DNA from: Lenisia limosa
Lineage: Eukaryota; Breviatea
Assembly (NCBI GenBank): GCA_001655205.1
Contig: LPNZ01006380.1
Coordinates: 1-44,507 of the forward strand
Length of the DNA: 44,507 nucleotides
Reading direction: 5' to 3'
Below, piece by piece: positions 25,301-38,400 of the stretch; position 1 is the stretch's first letter; each line of letters starts with the position of its first letter. The notes under the pieces are model-generated. The model worked only from the letters and a program-made list of their open reading frames with translations. It was not told the DNA's origin and did not search any database. The translations under genes were made by a program, and so were the position numbers.

Positions 25301-28300
25301 CCCGACACCATCAACCAGTCGCTGCAGACTGAGCTGCAGGACCTTGACTCCACCATGAAGGACCAGATTGAAGCCTCCAACGCCGAGATCTCCCGACTCA
25401 ATGCCGACATTGCGGCTCTCAAGGTGCGTGGGTCATCACTCTGCTTGCAATACCTTTTTAACCAATGGTGTGAATTAGCCGATGGTGTGAATTAACCGAT
25501 AGTGTGAATTAGCTGATGGTGTGAATTAACCGATGGTCCAGAGGGTGAAAATTTGTGTATTTTGCATTTCAACTAGATCAAACGAGAATCATGGCGCTGA
25601 CCCTGTAGGACTCCCTGGAATCGGAGGAAGCAATGCTGACGGACGAGACGGACGGTTCTGAAGAGGCTGAGCGACTTCGAAGGAAAACTGAGCAGACCGT
25701 TGCAACCAAAAAGTTTGACCAATCTCCAATATAAACTGTTCCGCATCCTGGATATCGTTGTTACCCCCCCCCCCCCNNNNNNNNNNNNNNNNNNNNNNNN
25801 NNNNNNNNNNNNNNNNNNNNNNNNNNNNNNNNNNNNNCTGCGTCTGGACCTGGTGTCGCAATTGACCCCCTCAGTGCAGGCCGCGGCTGAGGACCTACAA
25901 GCCCAGATCCTGACTAGGGACAAGCTTCGTGTCACCCTTGCTGGTAGGTCTCTAGCCAATGTGTAAAAGCCCGCCTGTTGGGATTGTATTGAAATTTCAG
26001 CCACTGCACGCGACCACGTGACTCGTCTGCGCGAACAGGTGGCGGCACTGCAAGACGGCCTCAAAACCCGGGCGTCAGAGATGGACAGTCTAGCCGACCA
26101 AAGCTCTCAGGTGGGTTGGGTTGACCTTGGCTTTTTACTTTTTAGGCTCGTGGGGAGCTCCATAGTCAGCTCATCTCAGCGCAAGACAAGATCGCTTTGC
26201 TTCAAACGAACCTGACGAGTGTCACGGTTGGCCTTTGTCACTCTATGACTCGGCTTATGTTTGCAGCACGCGAGGGATGATGGTGAAGAAACCCTTGCAC
26301 TAACCCAGGCGAAGCTCTCAGAAACTGAAACAACTCTTACCGCGACCAAGGTTTGACATGCCCTTCTTTAATACCACCAACGATCATTCCTCACCTCACA
26401 GGCTCAACTTGACTCCACCGCCAAGAACCTCAAAACAACCTCCAGCAAGCTCAAAGTAGGCCTTTTCGTTGAATTGCCCCTTTTGTCCGATAGAATCCCT
26501 CTCACCAGTGCAGCAAACCGAGGAGGAGCTCGGAGTCAAGAGCGGCCTACTTGCGGATCTTGAGGGTCGTGTCGGCAGCCTGACTAACGTTGCTGAGGAC
26601 AACGCGTCTCTGGAGGTTTGGACCAATCTTGGGGATCGGTTGATAGTTTAGGCTGACCTTCAACGCATGCGTGAGACAAGTAGCCGCATGACCGCTGAGA
26701 AGGAGAGACTCAGTCAACAGGCTGAGGAGGCTCGCATCCGAGCCCAGGAGATGGCGGCGCAATTGGCTGGAGAAGCCGAGGAGACAATGAAACAGAAACT
26801 GCAGGTTAGTGCTACGGTCTTGTCATGTCATTCTTCAGGCTCTACAAACGGAGGCAGAAGACAAGGCACGGCAACTGGAGGACGAGGCGAGGACCGTTCA
26901 TGCCGAACGCCAGAACCTCGAGGACAACCTCTCACAAATGGCTGAGGAGAACGCCCGCGTGGAGTCCGCTCGACTTGAAGCTGAATCTAAGTAGGCCAGC
27001 CTGATTTACCTGCTTTTTCAAAGCTTTACTAATCCGTAGGGGCCGCGACCTTCTGGCTCGTCTTGACGCTGTCAATGCCCAGGTACTCCCCAGGTTATAA
27101 TAAATTATTCTGAATTCTGAAATATTCCTTGTTTCTTGACCCTCATTCTCAGGTCAAACGCTCGGAATCAAGCAGACAAGCCCTCCAATCCGAAATTGCC
27201 CAGCTCAAGGTACGGACAACTCCTGGTTGCTTTGATTCACCATACAGGCTAGTATGGAGAGAGAAAAGACCAACTCTCTGGAGCTAAAGGACAAACTTGC
27301 CTCAACCTCAGCCAAGCTTGGAGAAACCGAAACAGCTCGCCGAATGCTTGAAGAGGTGGGGGGGGGGGGGTANNNNNNNNNNNNNNNNNNNNNNNNNNNN
27401 NNNNNNNNNNNNNNNNNNNNNNNNNNNNNNNNNNNNNNNNNNNNCTCATTGCTATATATCCTTTGTGTGATCATTACGTGTTATTTTTATCCTTTGCATG
27501 ACCAATGTAGTCGCGAAGTGCCACGTTGGTGAGCCTGGACCAGTCATCACAGCGACTCGAGGCTGAGAGCAAGGCCAAGATCGAAGCTGAAGCAAGAATC
27601 GTCGCACTTGACGGTGAAGTTGCCCAGGTACGTCTCCGCTGGATGCTATCAAGGCCACACCCCTAACCACCGCTGACATTGTTTAGCTGAACCTGCAATC
27701 GGAAGTCGCGGCCAAGCAGCACACCCAGTCTCAGGCTGAAATTTCGAGGCTTGAGGTTGGCAACCACCCTATCCCCCTTTTGGTTGACTAACTGCCCAGA
27801 TTGCCTTTGCCAAGACGGAGGCTGAGCTTCGCGAGTCGCGCGCCGCCTTCTCTGCTTCCGACATGGTTGGCTCGACCTTGGTCTTCTCACCTTCCAGACT
27901 GCCGGCGATCTTCGGTTCAAACTGGAGGACTCGCAGGCACAGCTGTTGGAGACAACCGAGGCCGTTTCCGTGCTCAAGGCCCAGCTGAGCCAAACCGACA
28001 CAGCGCGGTCGATGCTCGAGGAGCAGCGCGCGTCCAACGTCCAGAGCTACTCTGAAGCGGCGGCTCGACTCGAGGCCGAGACCCGGGCAAGATACGCTGG
28101 TGAGGGACATAGCTCTTTTATCTGGCGCATCTTACGAATTAGCTGAGCAGCGCCAGGCGCAGATGGAGGGAGAACTGTCGGACTTGAGAACGCGAGTCGG
28201 CAAGGAGGAAAACAAGTACGCGGCCGGACTACAAACACCATCGCTCCCTTCCACCACCATCACTCCCCAGGTCTCTGGAGGCCACACAACTGTTGCGTAA

Positions 28301-31300
28301 GGCGGAGAGCGATCGCGCCAATGCACAGGCCAAGTCTGACGCTCAAAGTGCCCAGCTTTCTGAGATCACTACACAGCTGACGGAGGCTCGTGGAGACAAG
28401 GAAGAGGCTATTAGCAAGGTGGGCAACCCTTACCAAACCCTTCATGAATCGCTATCATTGCAACGCCTTTTAATGAACAGGAAAAGAGGATCTAACCATT
28501 CAGGCGGCCATGGCTAGCAACGAGAACGCCTCGCTGACCACAACCATTGCCGAGCTCAAACTGCGCCTTACCAAGATCGAAACGGAGGCTTCCGAACTCA
28601 GAGACAAGGTGTGTGCAGTGCTCCAAAAGAATGTCCCGTCATCTCACAATTCAGCTGTTGGACGTGTCTTCGGACCTTCAGGAAGCAAACCTCAATGAGA
28701 AAATGCGGGGTGAGATGACGCAGAGGAGCGACAACGAGCTCACCGACCTCAAGAGCCTTGTTGCGAGTGAACGTGCTAAGAGGAAGGAGGCTGATGAACT
28801 TGCTCGCACCGCCGAAGTAAGCGGCTTTTCTTGAACCTGCAAGAGACTGGGTAACACCACAGGTCCGTCGTACCAAGGCCGAAACACAGCTTGTGTCTGA
28901 AATTGCCAAGGCCGAGGAGGCTGCGAAGAGAGTAGCACGAGCGGAGGAGGAGGTGACCTTGGGCTTGATTCATGAAAAACAATAAGACCTGTTTGCGACA
29001 TTTCATTCCTTGGAGCTATCACTGTCTTCCAAACCACTTACCACTGCAGGTACGCGCATCTGAGGCGCGGGCGTCGCAATACCGCAGCAGTGTTGAGAAG
29101 ATTGAGCTGGAAAGGGCAGGCCTGCAAAAGGACATTGTCCGTCTCGAGAGCCGAGCAGAGGAGTATGAAAGACTTCAGGGTGCCACAGGAGACGAGAAAA
29201 TGGCAGCAGATGAGCGGCTTGCCAAGGCCCTCGACGATGTCAAGGTGGGCGCAGGGGACCCCATTACAATAGCGAACTTTCTGGAAATGCATGATAATTG
29301 CTTCATTGACTAAATCATCAGGCTGTGGAAGCCGAAAAACGAGCACTGGAGGAGGTCAAATTGGTGCTTGAAAGGAGAGTGGTGGCTGCTGAGAGGTTTG
29401 TTCTGTTTTTGCTCTGACCTCTGCAGTAAATACGAACGCGACACTGAGAACGCCCGGACTCAAGCCGACAGTGAAGCACGTGCCCGCGGCCTTGTGGAGC
29501 AGCAGCATCTCAAGGCTGAAGCCGAGGTCCAGGTGCGCCGCCGCGATGGACTTTTTTTGACCGGTAATCTGATCCTTTAGGCCCTCAAGGAGCAACTCGA
29601 AAGTGAGCGGCAGAGACGAGAAGAGTCCGAAGCCAGAGCCATTAAGGGCGAACACTCGTCACAGCAGCTCACAAAGGACATTACCGAACTGCAGGTTTGT
29701 ACCCCATCCCGACTGTAATATGTTGACACGGTTCAGTGCTGTGTTTATAGTTGAAACTTTCTTCCCACAAACACTGGATGAAAGCTGTCATTCCTCTCCT
29801 GCCTCTTCCACCCCCTTCTCATTTTTTTTAGGCAAAGCTTGACTCGGCAGTCCGGAAGAGTGAGGCATACAAGTCTGATCTCAGAGTGGGTTGGATTGAG
29901 GCATATTTAGGTCTAAACTTCGGGTAAATATGGGATTCATGATAATACTGCTACATTATGGGTTAACTGACACCCTAGTCTGCACAAGAGGCGGAACAGC
30001 ACACCAACCGAGCCTCTCATGGACTCGAAAAGGACGTTTCTCAGCTCAAGTTGGTCCCCTGTTCTCTCAATAGCGTCGCCCTACTGTTACTTACCCTTCA
30101 GGATCGAAAACATGGAACTCAAGGGCCAAGTCAATGAGACGAGTAAGAGGGCGATACAAGGGAATTGTTGAATAGCGCGCTCTCGTTATGTTGGCTCACG
30201 ATTCAGCTGAGAAGCTGCATAACACTGAGGCACAACTTATCCAATCCGAGCACAAACAAAAGGTTGGACCTAACCTTTGAACCGCCCTGACCTCGCAGAC
30301 GCTCATCCAAAACTTGGAGGAGGCGAGGGTGCAGGCGAAGAACGAGTTCGATACACGCACCAAGATGTCACAAGTAGGCAGTATACCAACGGTTGATACC
30401 GATCGTCGCTTTGGTCAGATTTCGCCCTTAACCCCACGACAGGGACTGGAAACTGCTTTGGGGCGTTTGGAGGAGGAAAGCATCAATGTTGAGGCTGCAG
30501 AAGACAAAATCAAGGAACTTGTGGAACAGGTATGTCTGTTGTTAAGAACCATCTTTGCCTTGGCATCTGTTTTCCTGTTTTGCGACTTCGTGTCACGCCA
30601 CAGATCCACATTCTGCACGTGCGCTACGACGACGCAGTTGGTCAAGCTCAAATGGTGTCCGACGAGCAAATGAATTCCCTCTCAGAGGTGGGCCCTATCT
30701 TCGGTCCAAAGCTTCGAACATATAATGGCAATGTGGCTGTCAGGCTTGAGAGCCCCTATGTTTTCTGTCATTGTTTTCATTTCCCCCACCCCCACCCTCA
30801 CTCGTATTCTGGAGTGGTGGGGATGCATTGACATTGGTGAATTTTTTGGAGAGATTTTTACATCCCCCCCACAGGCTGAAATGACAGAGTGTCGACTTCG
30901 TGACGAAATTGAAACTCTGGCAGAACAACTCAAAACAGAAAACAGAAAAGTGGGTCGCTCATTCCGTGCCTTGAAACTACTTCCCCCTCCCCGGATATCT
31001 GATTGGTAGTGGACATTTTATACCCGTTTTCAAACCCAATCCCCTCGCCTTTCCATCGTTTCCATAATGTGGATTACCATCCTTCGGGTCATTGTCCGCC
31101 ATAACCAACGAAGCGTTCGGAAGTGGAAGACGACCGGCGACGTGTTGAGACAGAACTCATCAAGGCCAAACACCGCCTCACTGCCGTGGAGGAGTCTAGT
31201 ACCAACAGCACTGATGCCGAAGCCACCAAACTGGAGCTGGAGGTTGGCTTCGGAAATTCGTGTCTTCTCAAATGCTCATGGGATTCTGAATTGACATTGC

Positions 31301-32083
31301 CCAGAACGAACGTGCTAAAACAGCGGATATTGAAGGTCTTCTCAAATCTGAACAAAGCAAGGTTTGCCATGCATGACTTGTGTAACCAGACTTGGATGGT
31401 GATGTTGTTTCTTATGCTGGCCCAGGTGGCCAAACTTAAGGAAAAGTGTAAGAAGCTTTTGGCTGAACGTGACAAGATCGCCATTTCTTCACCCGAAGTG
31501 AGCCCCTCTCTTGGCCATCTTCTTGAGATAAATAACGGACTGTACAACCCTTTTCTCACCCCTTAGGCTGCCCCTCCAGTAGTGCCTCTTGTTTCCCCAG
31601 TCGATAACTCCAAGGAACTTGAGGAGATCAAGAAGAAGAGGACCGAGGATAAGGTTCGCCTCGTCTTCTTGACCTACTTCTGTTATTGAATATATGTTCC
31701 TATTCTACTGCCCTTTTCTTACACTTCAGGTAAAGATGAAGAAGCTCTTAAAGGCAGTGGAGGACTACAAGGCCAAGATCAGGTCTATGAAAGAGAAGGC
31801 TGCAGCGGCTGCTGAGGTCGGTTAAGGTCTTGGACCTTCCGTGTTCGATTATTTGGAGCTTTGTCTGTTTCAACATTCAACCCAACTCTTACCTCTCCCC
31901 ACATATCAGGCTGCACCAGCGAGTGGTGGTGATGGGCTGCGAACTGAAATGTCTGAATTGCAGACCAAGTACAACAAGCTGAAGTGGGCTGGGTGGCATT
32001 TGAGGGGGTGGTTATGTCGGATTTATGCTGATACTTTCAGGAAGAAATTTGTTCAGCTTCGTGAAGGCAAGAAAGAGCCATAG
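13352..32083 (+). CDS. Class II myosin heavy chain with giant coiled-coil tail
   Basis: Actin-based motor expected to form filaments in the cytoplasm. Start ATG 13352 ([20 protein letters not shown]), stop TAG 32081-32083, more than 85 exons. The motor (to about 17880) shows FLIAVNPYK, the P-loop [14 protein letters not shown] (about 14699-14740), switch I NNNSSRF|GKFIEL, switch [23 protein letters not shown], the actin-binding [11 protein letters not shown], and [20 protein letters not shown]. Here the SH2 cysteine is present but the SH1 position reads Ser. Two light-chain-binding regions follow (IRLQKYARR near 17970; LVIQKNWRK near 18100). From about 18275 to the end every exon encodes charged heptad-like coiled coil. 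Summing exons gives about 2,600 residues against about 1,100 in conventional myosin II. Five sequence gaps interrupt the tail and one short gap the motor. The tail could in principle be a second gene fused by my exon joining, but no intergenic-sized break was seen. Confidence 0.85.
13826..13835. other. Assembly gap (10 N)
   Basis: Short placeholder gap, at the end of the first 52-base copy and where the second copy runs into a poly-C tract. Confidence 0.98.
14090..14240. repeat. AT-rich palindromic segment in a myosin intron
   Basis: About 150 bases of nearly pure A/T with nested palindromes. The clearest is TATACATATAG / CTATATGTATA (14189-14199 with 14203-14213), an 11-bp stem with a 3-base loop. 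It lies within the segment bounded by the 52-base duplication. Confidence 0.7.
21226..21285. repeat. 25-base tandem repeat abutting a gap
   Basis: The unit GAGGTTGAACAGGTGGGCCTTGATG is repeated about 2.4 times directly before the N run. The unit spans the end of an exon (LMEVEQ) and a 5' splice site. Because 25 is not a multiple of three, extra copies cannot all be coding, so this is either an expanding intron/exon-edge repeat or an assembly artefact. Confidence 0.9.
21286..21481. other. Assembly gap (196 N)
   Basis: Gap in the myosin tail following a tandem repeat. An exon may be lost in it. Confidence 0.98.
23887..23985. other. Assembly gap (99 N)
   Basis: Gap in a myosin tail intron; the next exon resumes at [15 protein letters not shown] right after it. 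Confidence 0.98.
25462..25537. repeat. 17-base tandem repeat in a myosin intron
   Basis: Four and a half copies of a unit close to CCGATGGTGTGAATTAA. Copies alternate between ending in TTAG and TTAA, suggesting a 34-base higher-order unit. It sits in the intron after the exon ending ADIAALK. Confidence 0.92.
25777..25837. other. Assembly gap (61 N) after a C13 run
   Basis: Gap immediately following an uninterrupted poly-C run (25764-25776) in a myosin tail intron. Confidence 0.98.
27373..27444. other. Assembly gap (72 N) after a G14 run
   Basis: Gap just after a poly-G run (27358-27371) that itself begins at the 5' splice site of the exon ending ARRMLEE. Confidence 0.98.
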
Positions 32084-32418
32084 GGCTTGGGGTTTTATTT
32101 AGGTAAGCTGAAGCTGTGACCAAGGGTAACAGTACTTTGATCTTGACTTGTCTGATGCGCTCAGGTTATGGGTACTTCTTAGATTTGCAATAGTTTCTTT
32201 TAGGTAATAGTAAAGTGTTGAGCACATTTTCATATGTATTGTACTTTTAGTTTCAGTTCAATCCTGGTTTTTGGCTTTTTCTTGTTTGTTTACAGAACAA
32301 AAACAAGGATATGTGTTTGAAGTATTGTATGACATGAACCCTCTGGCATTTGGGTTAATTTGGGTTAATTGAGGAATAAATTAATAAATACAACACACTC
32401 ATCTCTTGACTTCAACTC
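32084..32418. other. Convergent 3' region of myosin and the cysteine-rich protein gene
   Basis: Two convergent genes end here. A plus-strand AATAAATTAATAAATA (about 32373-32389) could serve myosin polyadenylation. The stretch is T-rich, with a short tandem TTTGGGTTAATTTGGGTTAA near 32349. No exons were seen. Confidence 0.5.
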
Positions 32419-35400
32419 CTAATACTTCTTCTTCTTCTTCATGAGGAACATAGCTCCAACACCTGCGGAGTTAGAAACGCAACCACTCCTGCCAGGTAAC
32501 CCCAACAAACCGGCAAATAGCACTCCTCCACCTGCGGCGATGTAGAGCTTGTTCTCCTCAATCATAGAGCTTTCGACCTCATCCGTCTCGGCAGCTACAG
32601 CCTTCTGGCAAACAACTTCTCCGTTACAGTCCACAGCCTGCCAGGAATGAGAACAAGTAATTAAGAGGAACCAAGAAAGTCCAACAATGTGTACCTGGCA
32701 TGAGGTGTAGGGCTCAGTGTTGCAGCCTCCGTTTTCGGTTTTACAGGGGTTGACGAAGCCCTCACAAGAGGCCTGGAAGTTAACACCCCAAGACAGCGGC
32801 ACTACTCACCTCGAGGTCGGACGCAGCCTTCTTCAACGCCACCTTGTCTCCGACGTTCAGGTTCATGCTTTCCTGGTGGCATCAGAAGGCAGCTTCTCAA
32901 TCCACTGCAGGCCGACCGCTTACCCTCAAAACTGCTCTGCGAGTGCCGAGTCCTTGGTACCTCAGCCTGGGACAATGAATAAGTGATGAGGTAACATCTC
33001 AATCCTAGCATGGCATCTAACCCTCCCACATAAAGCTGCCAGCAACTTCGAAGTCAGCACCATCAGCGTATGTGAAGAGCGGGTCCTTGGCACTGAACAA
33101 GGTGAGACACTACTATGAATGAAGCAAAGCTTGCCACAATTGCAGACAGGAATGAGAACTTAAGGGTCTTCTTGTCTCCGGCAGGTAAATCCAGGTCAAG
33201 CTTGAAGTCCAACTGTTCTCCAAGGGTTGTTGGACCATCATGACGGAACAGAATTTTCTGTAATAGTAAGCACGAAAACAAGAAGACTCCACAAACCGAG
33301 TTATCATCAATAATGACCGAAATAATGACTGGCATGATGTCTTCAATCTGGAATAGGTGAGGTGTTTTCAGCAAAAGAGGGACGTACCTTGACCTTTTGG
33401 GATTCAGCAGTAACTTCAATGTAAAGACGATCACCATGCTTGTAGACAATAATGTCATCTTGAAAGGTGATTTGAAAGGCTTGGCTTAGAAAATATTCAT
33501 AGAATTGCTCCATGAAAAGTCCATCTTACCACGAGTTTTCATTTCAAGGTCAACACTGACGTCAATTTGGAAGGCCTAATGGAGGTTACGAACAGAATGC
33601 AAGAAGACAATGAGTATGCAAAAGAGATGGTGCGGCCCACGTTGCAAATGGTGTCGTCACTGATAACTTCACTCTCAATAACGACGGGCTCTTCGTATGC
33701 GCAACTTCCTGTGCGACAAACGGCGTCGAAGGAGTACGTGTAGTGTCCAGTGAAGGAGCACTTGTCCTGCACTTGTCAGAGAAAAGTAGAGCCAATTGGA
33801 AATAATAGCTACCCAAGCCGGCCTACTCCGATGTGAATGAGAGCCTCCCAGAACTGGACACAAGGTTTCGCGGGGTTGGCATAAGCATCACAGTTCTCAC
33901 GCTGAGCAACAATCTCAGTAACGTCGGTTTCAAGACCTAGAGCAGTGAGATGGATTAAGGGGAACAAACCTTCAGGGGGAATGACAGACGCGAAGTTGAG
34001 GCGAAGGACCTTAGATTTGTTGCTATCGGCAACCTATCACGGGTGAGGCGGACAAGGTGATATCAACGTTGGAGAGTAACACACTAGTCCATACCTCAGT
34101 TCTGTAGACAAGGCGACCAACATTGGCATCGAAAATCCAGGTTTTGGAAATAAGGTAGGTCTGAAGGAAGGTGACACGTCATCTAACAAAAAACGAGACC
34201 TGAAACCCCACAAACAGTAGCATCAACATTGGCTGGCTTGCCTGTGACTGCAAGAGACTCAGATTTGATAGAGATGTTCTTTGGAAGAGTAATGACAAAG
34301 TTGATGATAGTGATAACTTCGCGAACTACGCCCTTGGACAAAGAAATGCTAAAAACGGTAATTGGTAATGGCCAATCAGGCTTTGAAGCACCCTCTAACG
34401 CGTGAACAACCTTGGCTTGTCCCTTGAAGTGGTAAACGCCGTTGACGAGGCTGAACGAGAGCGGACACTCTTCCTCCATTGTCACCAAGGGAAGGTACAT
34501 TTTCGAGACATACTAAGAAGGTCAAATGACAAGCGGAGAAAGTCAAAGCACCCTCCTCATACTTGGCAGTTCTTTCTGTCGAAGTGAAGTCCCCAGTAAG
34601 TGCCAGGGAAGCCACACGGAGAAGTTTCCTACACCAGTGAGAAACTTGGAAACAAGGAGTAATGAATTTCTCTCCCACAGCCTCATTGACGATGATCTTG
34701 ACAAGAACGCTGGACTGTACGAAGTTGGATCTGATGACCAGTAAAAGGTGGCCGTCCTGGATGGTAAAAGTCTAATCCTTCAAGTCTGTCTCTTCACACA
34801 CGCAGTACCTTAAGGTTGCTCTCGTCGGACATCTTGACATGAGTTTTCATGTCGTTGTTAGTCACATGGACCGGCTTGCAGTTGCCTGTTCCAGAGCTTT
34901 CTAATGGAAAATGGTGGTTAGACAACTGAAAATTGGTATAAATTCAAAAGTTCTGTTTTCCCAAGCCTACTGCAGAGGCCATTTTCACAGTGTTGGCCGT
35001 CGCGACATTTGAATCCACACCGACCACTAAAGCGTTAGTCGATTTGTTGTGAACAACACATTACAATATGCGTCATATTGTGTCAGTTCAGCCTCCTACC
35101 AGTTGTTATTGTCGGTAAGGAATGATGAGCGCCGCCTGCAAACACCATAGCATTCAACAGAGTTATGGGGACACTTGCTACGATGTGTAAGTGCATGGTT
35201 TTTGAGGAAGAAAGACTCATCCATATTTCTTACCATTTCCACTCCCATTGATTGTTTTCGACACAAATCTGAGAGGTTAACTCAAACATATCATATGTAT
35301 CTGGTTGGAAACACCATAAGAAAGTTAACCACTCCCTACTTGATCTGTTCTGCAGCAAATACTCTCATCTCCAGCGCAAGGCACCTCGCCGAAATCACAC

Positions 35401-38400
35401 TTCTCCCGCTTCTCTGGAAGAAATCAGCACTTGAAAAGGAACAAGCTAGTCTCTTCTTCCCAAGATTACCGCATTTGCCCTTATGGCAGCCTTCATGCTT
35501 GGAACACTTGTTATTACATTCACCACAGTTCTCGGGGTCATCCCAAATGTTGATACAGGTGTCTCCACAACGCTTGCGACGATGGCCGCATGCACACACA
35601 AACTTGCCCTTCTTTAAGGTGCACACCTGTGGAGAATAATGGACTTTGGATTATTTACCAATGACAATAACGGTAACAATATTCTACATCATGTGGAGGA
35701 AAGTGGATAAATGAGAATCTTTTCAACAAACTTCATACCTCAGAACCATGTTCACAACAGAGCTGGTCATCAGAGCCCCAGAGTGGACATGGGAACTGGT
35801 CATCCTTGCAGGTAGCATGCTTGTCTACGCATTCTGAAAGCAATTACAATTTCATAGCAGCAACGGTAATTGAACAATCTATCACTCCGCCACCCAACGG
35901 TTTCTGACACAATTCTGGCCGTCATTGCAACAGGTTTCACCGCATAGAGGACGTTTGTTGTGGCATACTAAAATGTTACTTCACTGAATGTCAAAACAAA
36001 TGTCACATTTGATGTATTTGAATCTTGTATGAATATGAGGGGAAACCCGGACCCCCAGCTCACAGCACTGCTCGGTTTTGAAGTCACATTTGGAGTTTTC
36101 AGGGCACTTGTTGTTGCACGCGAAGCACTGATCGTCTGACGGCTTAACACATTGGCCGTAGCACTCAAACTCGCCAGTGGGGCATCCACACTTCGAGCCA
36201 GAACAAACTGCAACACATTAGTGTGGAATACTAATGTCCCTAACAGCGGATCTAGATCCTTACTTACCACAGATTCCACTCTTGCATTTTTCACCCTTCT
36301 TGCAGACATTGCCACACTTTCCACAGTTCTTGGAGTCTTTTAGGAGATACTTCTTCTTTATGCACTTTCCATCGCAGAATATTTCGTCTTGTTTTTCGCA
36401 GACGCATTCATAACCAGAGCTGCCGGTCTACAAACAGTGAGGATATCGAATCAAGAATGCCGCTACCTTCTTCTGGCAGGTCTGGCCCTTTCTACAACAG
36501 GTTCCATCACGACACTTCGTAGCGCCAGTGCCGCACTTTGCTTCGCACTTTCCATCAATGCAGTCCTGACCATAACCACAAGCATTTCCGCTGAATATGT
36601 TAAAATGGCACACTTTGGGTTAACAAACCATTTTCCACAGTTCTTTTTATCAGTCTGGAATTTCTCTTTTTTCACTAGATATGGTTAAGTCTGTGGTAAG
36701 CCGTATGAAGCCAATAGAGAATCATCGTACCAAACCAACCGCATTTTCCCTTGCAGTTAAGATGATCGTCGTTACATCTGCAACTAAATCCGTTCCATTT
36801 CTCCTTCAAACGGTTATAAAAAAACAAATAATAAATAAAAAATGACCAAATTAAGATAATTACACTACAACAATGATTCTAACAACAAAAAATCTACTTC
36901 GTTTGAGTTTCAGAGTGTTATTATTATATCCCATTCCAACCTCGCATATTTCAGTTTTCTTGTCGCAACAGGTTGTTCCGCAGCTGATATCAGAACTTGA
37001 GCACTTCTATCATGGAATAAGCGATAAGAAATTTAGGCTTACTTTGACACATTCCGAATTTTGGCACTTTGTACCGGAGGGACACTTGTTGTTGCACTTG
37101 CCACAGTGTTTATCCCAATTTTCCAATGAAGATTTGTGAACTAGGGAAGGGTGAGCTAACACAATAGAGTATGTGAAAGCAATGTCCCAATTCACATACT
37201 GCATTTTTTGTCACACTCCACAAATGGATCGCTGCAAACGCAGACATACTTGCCTTCTCTTCTGGAATACTGACAGCCTTCATTCCTGGAAATGTTACAA
37301 TATTGTCACAACAACAGGCAATTTTCGGTAAACCCAAGCAAACTCGCGACAGCAAAGACCGTTATCCTCAGGGCAGATATCGCCATACTTGCAATCAGGA
37401 ACTAAACTATAAAAGTGTGCAAATTTGTATTTTGTATTTTTGCGATGTCTTGAATGAAAGTCCTTCATTGGTATTCCTGCTTACTGCACTTCTTGTTGAC
37501 CTTGCTACAGAACTCGCCAGAACGGCAGCGCTTTCCACAGGCATAGCAGTTGTACTTGCCGAGCTACAAAACTATTACCAAGAATCCAAGATTGATAGAA
37601 TTGGCAGTACAGAAAACCACTCCAACCTTCTTACACTTGCCATCACATTCAATTTCATTTTCATCACACTCGTTCTCACAGCTTTTGCCGGTGCAAACTA
37701 AACATTGTGAAAATGGTATCATTGTATTGAAGTATATGTATTATATTGCCTCCCATCAAATACAATATATCTCCTTCCCTCTCCCTCCAGCATTACAATA
37801 CCCTTATCCCTAACAACATTCAGAGAGGAAAAGAGTTCAAGCCAGCTAATACACACCGCATGATCCATATTTGCATGAATGATCCTTGGGGCAAGCATTT
37901 CCACATTCTCCACAGTTTTCATCGTCTTTCTCAAGTTGCTAATTGGGTAAGATAAGCAATGTCTGAAGGTGATATGATCTTACTTGTACTTGATCCCCCC
38001 CACGGTACCTTAATGGGAATGCACTTGTTGCCACAGCGAATCTGGTGAGAGGGGCATTTGCAGACCCAGTCATCCTGAAAATGGTGACGAATGGGTTTTG
38101 TGGACAGGGGCACTAATGGTTGACATCCCGTCCTACGCCTTCAGGGTTAAGAATACAGAGTTCTCCAATGTTACAGCAAAGTTTATTTCCAGCTGGACAG
38201 TTGTATTGATTATCTTCACATTGAGATGTACACGTGCCTAAGATATTAAAATGGTTACTTTCCTTTTCCTGCATCAGCAAGTAAAGATAGGTAGTACTAC
38301 ATGTTAATCCTTCTTACCTTTAATGCAAACTTCACTGGAATCACATTTATGACCGCACTTGCCACAGTTGTCACGATCATCCCAGAAATCATTCTTGTCA

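Larger units (their letters stand above)
18275..32040 (+). other. Myosin coiled-coil tail region (about 70 small exons)
   Basis: Alternating short exons (mostly 40-280 bases) and introns (mostly 40-200 bases). The first exon (18275-about 18940) is almost entirely E, K, R and hydrophobic heptad positions, for example [20 protein letters not shown]. Later exons keep this character, with more Ser/Thr/Ala/Gln ([44 protein letters not shown]). The end is [20 protein letters not shown], a short Gly-rich break (ASGGDG), one last helix, and [13 protein letters not shown]. No globular domain is visible after the motor. Confidence 0.8.

Noticed and set aside
25462-25537. CRISPR-like array
   Set aside because: The 17-base units are directly adjacent with no spacers, and the setting is a eukaryotic intron.
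18275-32083. A second coiled-coil gene separate from the myosin motor
   Set aside because: Exons follow each other with typical intron lengths all the way and no convincing stop, poly(A) signal and new start were found. It cannot be excluded within the N gaps.
32800-34700. Zona pellucida domain in the membrane-proximal part of the cysteine-rich protein
   Set aside because: The position before a C-terminal TM is suggestive, but I could not match the conserved cysteine spacing or a furin-like site, so no domain was assigned.
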